Assembly: GCF_047663525.1 (NCBI RefSeq)
Contig: NC_092587.1
Span: forward strand, 40,477,001-40,541,000
Direction of reading: 5' to 3'
DNA: 64,000 bases
Source of the DNA: Anas platyrhynchos
Taxonomy: Eukaryota > Chordata > Aves > Anseriformes > Anatidae
Of this stretch, positions 10,601-22,600 are shown in pieces. Made by a program: the position numbers and the translations under genes. The notes beneath the pieces were generated by a model, which did not search any database, was not told where the DNA came from, and saw only the letters and a program-made list of their open reading frames with translations. Position 1 is the first letter of the stretch. Every line of letters begins with the position of its first letter.

Positions 10601-13600
10601 CATCAGGGTCTTTATTCTTAGGCCGTTTTTCTTGCTCCTGAGAATGTAAAGGGCTCATAGACTTTTTGTCTTCAGTCTCTGGAGCAGCAGGACTTGAGGG
10701 GTCAAGATGAAAAGCTTCTAGATGTACAGCAGATGCACAGCTGCTCCCTGGGGTAGAATCTGCCTTGTGCAACTCAGAAGGCTTCTAAGGAAAAATAGAG
10801 GTAATGAGGCATCCAAACTGAAATACAAAATGATGTCTCTCATACACCTTCCTCAGCTAAAGAATAAAATGCGTACTTGTGTACAAGAGCAGGGCAAAGC
10901 TGATTACCAAGTCACTGCATTAAAGATTTTGTCTGAGGGTTTCAAGAGCAATTTTAGTGATGCCTGACTCCTGTGCCCAGGGCTGCAGTTCACTTTCAGT
11001 ACTTGGAGACAGTAGTTAAGAAGTACCTGAGGCTTGAGGATTCATTTCTTTCTATTGATAAGGAAAACCATCTGTTTCAGATAGCATATATTCAAGCAGT
11101 GATACAACCTTGAGCCTGATACCCGTTTTCAGTAGCTAGAAGAACTGAGACAGAAACACTTCACTTTCATCATGATCTCCTCTCTCACCATTCCGCTGTG
11201 GGCAGCACCGGGTGAGAGAGGGATTCAGGATGGAGAGAGAGTAAGGGGAAAGGATTAGTCACGTTTTCTGTAGCTCAGTGGAGCAAGCAATGCTGCTGCT
11301 GTCTGGGAAAGCTGAAGCAAACAGGGGAAGATGAATAGTAATAGACACATTGATTTTGTCCCTTCTGCCAGCCTGAAGACAAGGATCAAGGCATTGATCC
11401 CCAAGAACAGCTGATCATCCTTTCAGCATGCAAAGCAATCACAATCCATTTTCCCCTCCGAGTGTGAAAATTTCTCCCAATTAATGCCTGTACTTGCTGA
11501 CACAGCACCCATATAATTGTATTACCACGTGGGAAGTTGCACTTTTATCTGTAACAAGAGCGGTGCAGTGAATTTTCACTTATAAACATGTTGTCTTGGG
11601 CAAAGTCTTTCCTCACTAACAGGAAGTGTAAGTGATAACATAATTAACTTCTTTACCTTAGGTACTACAAGTGAGAGAGGGCCATCACCCTGTTCCATGG
11701 TCTGCTTTTTAGCAGCTGGCTCTTCATCATCTACAGGCGCAGAGGGCGACATGCACTCGTGGGAGCTGCGTTTCTGGCAGCCAGCTGGAGGGCCAGCACC
11801 CTGAGCTTCCATGGGTGAGGCCTTCTCCTCTGTGCTCCTGTTTCCTATGTCTCCTGCTGCAGGCAAGTTCTCCCTCAAGAGGTTTTCCTGAAGACCACCG
11901 CACAACATAAAAAGGGATGATGAGGGAAAACACAGGAAGGGCTGGCTGGGGAGCAGAGTAGGTTTTCCATTTTCTGTTTTGGAGGCTGCTGCAGCGGAGG
12001 GTTGCAGAGTTTGGTTGCTGACTCCATTTGGCAGCAAGACACCTGGCACATCTGCCTGAACCACAGGGAAAACTGCCTGAGGCAAAGGGTTAACACAAAA
12101 ATCGGAGTCCCCAGGAACCGTAAGAAGGGAGAGAGGTGACGCTATACTTGGGTTCCTTGCTGAATTTAGTACCGTTTCTGTGGCACAAACTTTGGTCCTA
12201 AAACAAAGAAAAAAGAAAAAACATTTAGTACAAAAGTAAACCCATGTATTATCCTCAAAAGCAACTAGGTACATTCTTAAGAGTAAATGTAGAAAATTCA
12301 CCAGAAAACTCCACTTATTTTACACCATTTACAAGGAGTGTCTTTAAGTGTCTTTTTAAATTATTATTATATCAGGTTATACAGAAGCAGACTCCTCAGT
12401 TTCTTGGCAGAACAATAATGCTTTCAGTTGCACTTGACAGGAGAAGAAAAGGTCAAAAGGGAGATATGCCTGGCACCCACAGATGAATTCAAATTAGCAC
12501 AGGTATAGAGAAAACTAATATGACAAAGAAGTCTTCCACGGAATTGTGATTTGCTCAGCCTACCTAAATACTAGATCAAATGAGGCAGGAATGCCCTACA
12601 TAAACACACCTGAGACAAAGAACAACTGCTGAAGCTAAAGGACAGTGGTACAAATACATCTAGGTATAAACTGGCCACAAATAAGTTCATGAAGAAAGCT
12701 TTTAATTATCAGAGCAATTAAGTTGTTTTATGGTTTGATGGAACAGCAAAGAAACAAATAAACAAAGGAGTTTGAGGTACATCAGTTTATAAATTTGCTT
12801 CATTCTACATGAAGACTTTTCGCATGTTAGAATGACTCTCTTGAAAAACAAACAAACAAACAAAACACATCAAAAACAAACAAACAAACCATAGTGAGAT
12901 GTATTAGAATTAAAACTGAAAATTGCTAGGGTCTCATTATTACTATCTTGGTGCCATTAATGGAATCTAACTAAACATGACAAGCACCAAGCTGTATCTA
13001 GACAGAAGTTTGTAAAACTGACTTACCTAGTATCTTCGTCTATTTTCTGCCTACAGACAGTTGCTAGATTTATCATTTTTGAGCAATACTCATCTGAATT
13101 CACAATGCAGGCTGAAAGAACAAAGGAGCACTCAGTTAGTAACAAGTAGGTTCACCAAGCATATTTTGATACCGGCCATATAAAATAACTGATCTAATTT
13201 TAATTCCCTGGTACATTTTTATAATATCCACTAATCACCTAGAGTCAGAACCTGCAAAGTACTCACAATTCTCAGTCCCACTGGAGGAGTGCTTGACATC
13301 ATCATTTCCTTTAACAGGGAACTGTGAAAGGCCCTGTAATTGCTTTACCATTTTTACGAGCTTTCCATTAGATAGTTATAGAAGATTTCACTATATTATG
13401 AAGCATAACATAAAGCAAGCTTTTGTGTCTAAAGAATCCTTCTTTATCTATACCAAATTTCAACAGAAGAAACCACACTAAAGTTGCAGTTAGTGAAGAA
13501 CGGAAATGTTTACCAGAAAATAAACTGCTGATTCCAGGCAGTGTCACCCAGATTCATCTCATCTAACTTGATGCACTTGCCTGGAAGATCCAGAACACAA

Positions 13601-16600
13601 GTCTCATCACCTGGGTAGCGGAACTATTGGCACCTCCCTAGGGTAATTCATATGTATTTTATTAGGCTGTTTCACCCAGAAGAGAGCCTTAAACTGGTGG
13701 GCCCACATTTGGGTAGATCCAGCGGGATGTAAGAAAACATGCTTCCTTAGTAGTTACCTTGCCTCTCCTGGCGTGGGCTGCTGGGCTCAGAACTGACCTT
13801 CCTTTTGGTCCCTTCACAAGGCTGCATGCCGTTAAATGATGCGTGACGTGTAAACCTTTGCTTTCCAGTAGCACAGATCTGGTACGGGGCACAGGCGCCT
13901 CTCTGCTCCCCTGGCAGAGGATCAGATGTTCCATTATGCCCTCTTGGCTCATCTGAAAGAATACAGTTTGGTACAAGAGTCCCTCAAGGAACACAGATCA
14001 CTATCTAGGCTTCTGCCACATTACCAAACTTTGCCATAAGAGGTAACCATTGCTCTACAGTTCTTACAATTATTCATAACTAGGTAAGGCAATGTAAGAA
14101 TACCAGCAAGACGTTCAATATCATCGTATCATCGTTCAATATCCCTCAACAGCCTTCGAGCATTAAGTCCAACATGGGCAAATTTTGAGCTGGCAAGCAG
14201 TTAAAAACCACAGGGTGGACAACAAATGCCAGATCACTCTTCACACACAGAAAACAACCTTTTATAATTTGGAAGGGAATGTCAAATGAAAAAGAAAAGG
14301 GCTATAGGCTTCTAAATTTACCTATCTTTCCAGGGAATTCCACGGGCCCAATCCACTTGAAAGCCGGCTTGCGCCCCCGTTCCTCTGTGACGTGAACTTT
14401 CTTTATCAAGCACAAGCTGGTAAGAACATTGGCGATATCATACAGCCTTCGTACCTTTGCTAACAGGAAAGGACAGAAATATTACAGTCACACTTACAAT
14501 GCACACAGTACACATGTATGTAGTAATTTCATTCCAGAATATCACCACAGCTCTCACAGAGGAGGCGGTAAAATCAAATTGGGATGGACCTGAGCTACCT
14601 CCTATAAAGGCTGCCATGCCAGCTCCCACTTCCACCTGCTTGTCACTGCTTCTTATCTTAGCTGCTCATCCCGTTCAGCTAGTCAAGTTTAAGCCAGCCT
14701 ACCTCATTTTGATGGAAACGGTAAGGGAGGGATTACAAGGGGGCATTACATCACCAGAAAAGGCAGCAGCCTCCATAAAGGGAAAAGACATGCACAGGGG
14801 CAAGAGGCTCATGGATGCGCACAGCTGATCACAAGAGGACTTGTATTTACAGTCTTAAAAGTGAAAAACTCTTAGAAAAAGCTGTGACTCCTATAAATAA
14901 CATGTTTGAGCTTCATAAGGTACCCAAATCCATTATTTAGTCTAAGTCCTTACATCCCTCAGGCATCTGGGGTAGAATTCTAAAACTTAAGTGCTAGTAC
15001 TTTATTTTTACAAGTTCAAAATTATTTATTAATGCTGAATTTTTCCAAGTTATCCAAGGGATCTAAGCACCAGATCCCATTGAGAACAAACTGTGCTATC
15101 CAGCTATGAAAGATTTCCAGAGTGAGAAGTAACACATCTGCAGAGGAAACATCAATTCCATCAAAGAATGCATTTCATTTCAGTAAGTTCTGAAACATCA
15201 TTCAGAAAGAAAAAGGAAGCAAGGATAAAGTATAAAAAAAAAAAATCAAGTCAGAGACCTGATTTGTCTTCATTCTAATTATCCCCAAGCTAAAACTTGG
15301 AGATAATTGTCAAACTGACTCTCCCTCCCTTCCCCCAGTATCTATTTACAGTATCTAGCATTTCTGATTAAGAGACCAAGCCCACATTTCAGCAAAGATC
15401 CCAGACCTGCTCTTGCTGCTGTCTACTGGTGTCAGTTCAATGCCCCCATTTTCTTTTCTCACTGACTGATTTGTATCTTAAAAGCCAGCTTACTTTTGAA
15501 TTTGCTGTGGTCCACTGTATCCTGGGTTTCTTCAATCAATATCTTTGCTGCAATGTCCAGAGTGACTATCTTGGTCTTGGAGACAAGGAACAGCATGACA
15601 AACTTTTGGCTCATTATCCGCAACGACTTGTCCTTTCTGCTGTTCGCAGATGCTGCGTTACAAACAACAGCCAAGCCTCTTAGCATATATCATCCAACAC
15701 AGACAGAAAACTAGTAAGTAGGTTTCTCACACATAAAAGGACTACAGCATTTTCTTGTTGGGAAGCAGAAAGCTTTTGAAAGGCAGCAAATAACCAAGTA
15801 ATGTAGACCGAAGTCTCCCCTCAAAAGACAGTAAAAATTAGAGGTTACAGAGAAACAGCCTTGACAAAGTCTGACTCCAAAGCTAATTCTGTTATGTTAC
15901 AGTGTCACTACAGTTTTGTAGCTTCAGTGGACTTAAATGCTATAAATTATACGGGCAGCACGTAAATAGTAGGGAACATGTCACCTTCAGTCACGACAAA
16001 GCATTTAGTGCCAGGTATGGGCAGGGAAGAACTGGAGCATCTGGCAGAAGTTCCTGACAGTCCATAGGGGAGAAGGAAAATCTGTCCTGACACCACTGCT
16101 AGGCATGACAGCCAGTTCTGTGACCTCTACAGTGATTTCAGCACCGTTTTGCAAACTGTCTATTTTTTTACCATCTAATTTAAAAGCAAAGCAAGGGAGA
16201 ATGTCACCCAGTGAACTGGAGAAAGAGACCCATGCCTACATAGCACATCACACACATTATTATCTTACCAGAGGTGCAATCTGGTTCTGAAAAGTCAAGT
16301 AACGGTCTGTCTTGAGAATCGGGAACAGTTTCCTTTTTCCGCTCTCCAAGCTTATACTCGAAGTCCTGCTCCTTGTGCTGGAAGGTCAGTAGCTCTCCAT
16401 ACTGCAGCTCTCCTGCCTCCTGAAGCGTTTTCAGAGTTTGACTGAGGTTGTGCCGGCCGTGCCAGCAGTACTGGTTCTTGGCCACGCGGCTGACCAGGTG
16501 CAAGGACTCCAGGACGTTCACTATGTCATAAATTCGTCTCCGCTCAACTCCTGTTGTAAGTGAGAAAAATAAGAAACATCGATGCTTGCCCAGTTTAATG

Positions 16601-19600
16601 TGCTCTTTAGCAGCAGCTGAACACAGGCTGTTCAATGTACACTCATAACGTGTCTTTCAGTGTTTTCCTGGACACATTAAATTAAATCCATCCCAATCTG
16701 CATGATTAAAGCTGACTTATGTATGACTAACCCCATGGTATGATGTGCTCTACCACTTAGCTGCTAGCCCCGCCGTGACTTTGGCTTACAACATCTGTGC
16801 TGTGTTCAGAACCAGCTGCAGTTTGCTCAGCCTCACTCACATCTATTCACACTGCCCTCAGATTTTCAGAGCACTCTGGCCCTTCTTTCCAGAGCTCAGG
16901 CATGTACCTGTCTTCAAGCATGTGCATAGAAGTGAGGGCAGGAAAGGCGCTGAGCCTGGCACTAACACAGGGCATATAAAAAAATCTTACTTCTGCAGCA
17001 GAAACAAGCCCTCAGTGCCACCTAGGTCTGGGAAAATTGACGAAGTATGGCCAGCTAGGGTTCAGCCTGACCAGTATGAGCAAGGCTGGGGGCTGAACAG
17101 GAACAGACTAACTGCTCACTGTCCCGGGTACTTCTTTCCAGCTCTGTTCGAAGCACAGCTATGTTTCCTAACACACTAACCCATGTTACATATGACAAAA
17201 TATGCTAGTATCAGCATCTACACCTGAAATCCCATCACTATTAACATCAGTTGAGCAGAACAAGCGCTGGCAAAGTGGGAAAGTTTTGAAAGACTTCCCT
17301 GCAGAAGGCAAGGCCTTGATGCATCTGTTTAACCAGCTGGGGAATATGGATAACACTTACCAGCTTCAAATGCACATTAGCATAAACAATGCATGAGTGT
17401 TTCCAAGTGCACAGAGATTTCAGAGTGAAAAGATACTCCATGAAAACACTGCTACACATATCCTGGTGTCCATCAGACACCAGCAGCACAGTCCTCTTCG
17501 TGGCCTTACCACAGCCAGCTTTCCAGTGAACACAGACCTACGCAGTTGCAGCAGCACTATCAACAGTGAATGATTCTGTGGTCGCTGAAGCAAGTGGATG
17601 CACACAAGCAAGGAAGTGAAAATCAAATCGAGAAGAACAAAAAAAAATCCCTTTCTTGGAGGTAAGATCCTCAGTACTAAGCTTTAAAGCAAGACTTCTA
17701 TTTAGGAAAGCAAGGTAATGCCACTCCCAACACAGGACAATGCACTACTCATGGTTAGCTACACAAGGATGGGGTACTAGTATACACGCAAACATACAAA
17801 GGAATAACAGCCCCACTTAACAAAAAAATATTACTTTTTAAAGGAATTGTTCAACTATTTACTTGATCTGAATCCTCTTCTATTTTCACTTCCCATTACC
17901 AAAGCACGGGAATGGACTTTCTCACCAGAGTTTCAGAGAACATTACACTTCTGTTCTCCTTCTTCCCCAAAAGGACACATTTCATCTTTGTTCATTCTTT
18001 TTTGTTACATAACGTTCTAAATATAAATGTTTATTTAGTTTAAGTCCAATTCCATAAAGCCCTTCCTCTCCATGGACCTGGATCCTTTTGTTAGTGCTGT
18101 GATCTGAGTCCTCTCTCTCAGGTTTTATTACTTCTCTCAGATAGTTTCAAAAAAAATAAAAAGACCAAAGTTGACAACAGAGCCAACAAATAGGCTCATA
18201 CATTCTCACCACCTGAACACATTTTCTCATTCTACTTTTTCAGAACTCCTTGTAGCCTCCCTTCACAAGACAGCATTTCAAACTAAGATAACCTTAATGA
18301 ACCATGAGATCATGGAAGATACAATGTCAGGCGTATTACTAATTCATGAAGTAAACCCAGCTCATTTCCTATACCTACTAGATGGCAATTGTTTCCCTAA
18401 ATGTTCCATTTTGACGTAATTTGTTGCTTTAGTCCTCCCTTAGGAGAGCTTGTAACTCATAACTCTTTTAGTCTTCAGCAAATTGAAAAAATTAAGAAAG
18501 CAGCAGCGTTGGTAGACAGCTGAAGGATTTATCTGTTTAGTAGAAAGCACTGTCAGAAAGCAGATTTCAAAATGGTAGCATTATCAAGACAGACATTAGT
18601 CATTATTAGGCATTTCTAGCTCTTGATTAGCATAATTGGAATATCCTCCACACCCAAGGAAAGGCAAACTTTGAAACACACTCGGTAATGGAATTGATGT
18701 TTTGAAGGCCATTTTATGGGGTTATCCCAGGTGATCAGTTTTTGCAGTTATACATACCAAGAATTGAAGCCACTTCATCCAGAGAAATAGTAGTTTTTTC
18801 TGTTGACAATGGGTAACTTGGATAGCGAGCTAGAAACTTTTGGCACAAGAGTCCTAAGCTTTTCTGTTTTCTGCTGGGCCTCTGCTTTTCAAATTCATCA
18901 ACCGTGCTGTCATCTACCATATCATACTGTAAAAAAAAAAAAAAAATGTTAACTCTTCAGTACAGAGCTTTAGAGGCAAGGCATAGCCAAGTAAGGTGTA
19001 TTCCAGATGACATCAATATTCAAGCTCAGACTTTCTAATAAGGAAAACAACATGGTCTTCTTCCAGGCACTTGGGTGACACACACTTTTGCTTGCAAGCT
19101 CTTTTTAATCCAGTGTCCAACACATGAGACCTCTACTGAAAAACTCTCACCTGCAAGCTTACGGAATAATGGTTATGCATAAGGAAACAAACCAGTAAGA
19201 CTAAACACCCACACTGGTAGATGGATAGATCCTACTTGAAGGAGAATTTCTTTTTGAGACAGGAGGAGGAATTTTCCTCAAAAACCTCTTGATCTGATAA
19301 ATCAGAAAATATAAAAACCATCAAGAGTTCCTGCAGAACCACTTTCAAGGGAGTTTACTGCCCTTCACAGTGGCCCTCTAACTTTAAGGAACTGGGCTGG
19401 CTGGGATAGGGAGGGGACAGTGGCTACAAAAGGCACCACCCAGCCTCTGAACATCAAACTTTGTCAAGCTGTTTAACATAAGGCTGGTCTGAAGACGGTC
19501 TTTCAGCCCCTGCAGGAGAAAAAACAAAACAAAAAAAATGATACGATGGCAAAAATGTGTGAAGAGGTATGTCTATGACACAAGTTGAAGAAAACAAGGT

Positions 19601-22600
19601 GATAGACGATGTTTTTGCACTGGCAATTTTTGGACTTTAATTCTATGTCAAAAAAGGGAAAAAAAAAATCTGTCTGGTAAAGAGAAGTTGCGAGTAGTGA
19701 CAGCTGTTCTAGCCCATATTTCCATGCTTAAGAGGTCTTAGTTGTCCTTTGCTGATTAAGTGATTTTATTGCTCTGATTGAATTCTTTGAGTTTTCTATG
19801 GTATAGAATTAGCAGTATTCCTTATGTGCTTTATAGTTTATACACTTTTACAGCAACACTTCCACATCTCTTCTAAGTTACTGTTTATGTTCAGAAACTT
19901 ATTAATTGTAGGTTTTATTATCTAGAAAACACGGGAACTCTTTATAGTAGCCACCCTGAAAATGCTGCCTGACCTCTGTGGGCACTTCTGTTATGTTCTG
20001 GCTTGGATCAGTAATACGATCAGTATTACTTGGATCAGTAATACGATTAACTTTTAACATCAACCATTTCTACTTATTTGAAGCTGTGTTAGGAATTATC
20101 TTCAGAGAACTGTTTGCTGCTCTGTGACTTACCTAAATTGGAGAGATCTCCAGACTATATTCACCATAGACGCTGTAAAATCTGTATTTATAGCATGACC
20201 TGTACCTATCAAATGATGTTTCTCAGAAGGAGCACCCCAGAACTATCTTCCTCTCACTGAAATACCCAGTGAAGGATATTTTGTAAGAAGTTATCCAGGA
20301 GATGAAAGTCGTTGAGGGGGAAAAAAAAAAGGTGGAAGAAAACTAATGACCCTTATCATCACCCAACATCGTCTCCATGGATGCACTTCCTCAAGCAAGG
20401 ACAGAGATCAGCCCCACCACTACTTGAGTCCTGGCATGTACAAATCTTCCTAAGAGTTGTCCATAACTGTTAGTTTGGGGCTGGAGTAAAAATATGGGAA
20501 GTGACTTTAACAGACCAGTCTGCTGGGACTTGTCCACTATTGTGAATAAGGCATAAGACTGCAAAAGCATTTTGAAAAATATGCCTGCACCAGAGTCTGA
20601 TTGCTTCTGGAAATGGTAGTAGAGTAGACAAGCACGGTGTCTGTTTAAAAGTGGTCTGGCAGTTTTCCTTCTAAGTTTTTTGGAAAATAGCTTCAGGAGC
20701 TGTGCTGTTTCCCCACCTGAAGCTCTGCTTCCTTCACTGTCCTCTCAGATCAATTCATCATCAGGCTCTTGAGTGGTCTCAAGTCAATTACCACCAAGAC
20801 AGCCACTTTTCATCTTTGAAGTTCATACTGGTCAGCTAGTGTTGTATAAGCATCTGCCTTTGGGAATGATTTAAAATACTGCAATTTCCTACACGGAGCA
20901 AAGGACCACTTGCAAGAAAAACAAGGCAGAATCAAAGGAAGGTCAGAGCTGCGACTGAACATAAGGTAACTGTTCTGAGTCTCACCTGTAATGAATCAGA
21001 TATGTCGTTCTGCTCACTGTTTTCTATAGGTCTGAAGAGCTCTTTCTTCTTTTCCCTGTCCCTCATGTCGGGGCTAGCAGCACTAACAAGCATCTTCAGG
21101 TTAGCAGTGGGGGTCCAGGGGTCAGGCTGAGGTCTGTCAATGAGCTTAACAGGTGTAATTGGATTTCTTTCCGGGGTGCAGCCTTTCTGCTTTGATAAAT
21201 CAACTGGTTCATTCTTAATGGGAGTCTTTGGGGCCATCCTGGATCGATCAAATATGTTTTCCTATTAAAAACAAAATGTTGTTTAGGCACAACAGGAAAG
21301 AAAACAGTCCAACAATCAATTTCATTTGCTCTTACAGAGGTAATCTTAGTGACTCATGCCTTGGCACTCAGAGCTATATTTAGCACAGTTCTTCTGCCTT
21401 TATCAGAAGCAGTGAAATAGTCTATATGCTCGCGTACTTGGAGACGGTGTGTATGAGATACTGCTGTGAATTACAGAAGCTGAGGTCAATCAGTCAAACT
21501 TTTAAATTCTGACTGTTATTACAAGACAGCACTGCCCGAGAACATAAATCACCAAACTGGATTGAATCTGAAAGAACGCTTTGGTCACGTCACGCTTGGC
21601 AAGAAGACACCGTGTTCTGCTTGAGAAGTCCCCGGTGAAAAGCCATGCTGGGAATAGAGCTTGGACCATCACAAGACATCAAGCTAAAATGAAGTTAACT
21701 TCCTGCGTAAACGAAGCAAGCTTTGTGTCTGCACTATCTGCTGCTCAAAACAACGAAGGAAAATCTCCATAACAGTATTCTTTGACTACAGCTAGGACTG
21801 GGAGGAAAATCTTAATTCATAAGCTGATTTTTATCATTCCTTGAATGAAGTTCAACTCCCTCCAGTCTCCAGCTGCAGTCCAACTTTTTTCACCTTTGGG
21901 TCTAACAGGAAGGCAGTCATTTCACCCCCCCTTCTTGCTGCAAGAACTCCCACTTTGACCAACAACTAATCTAAAGGAACTAATTCAGGAAAGCATCAGT
22001 GGTATCCTGCAGCTGAGAGATCAGTTTTTGAGCAACAGGAGATCCTACTTCACTCTAGCCTGTTAGTGCAAACAGTTCATGAAGTCTAAAGGGTCGAAGA
22101 AGACAGAAGGACGTGCTGGTTTTCTTTGCAGGATGCAGGAAGTATGCTGGAGCTGGCACAGCGCAGGACTTCCAGAAGTGTCCACGCAGAAAGCAGCACA
22201 TCTCCTTCTTGCCCTTGGGAGCACATCCAGCTCTTACAGTCCCATTATTGCTTGCTTCTACTTACCACCCTACGAACAGGACACTTGTTCTGAGTTGAGC
22301 TTTAAAAGTCTAACATGCTAACTTTGAGGGTGGGTACTGTCACTGCTCTATTTTGTACTGCAGCAGATCCAATTCTGAAATGGAATATTGCCTGAAATAG
22401 ATACATTAAGTTACTGTAAGTAAGCTTGCTGTAAGAACTTTTTGGTGTTTTGCTGTTTATTTGGAACAATTCAGCTATCACCAGTGGATACAGACATCCC
22501 AACAGGTGATTCCACCTCTCATTTGATCAGGTGCAGCCTAGCTGGAAAGCAGAGGAGTTTTAGCAGGAACTGCGGCTGGCTTTCACTAGCAGCAGCCTGG

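Noticed and set aside
13689-13994. 101-codon minus ORF overlapping E2F7 exon 7
   Set aside because: It is a shadow frame. The exon's phase from both neighbours and its similarity to human E2F7 put the real frame one base over.
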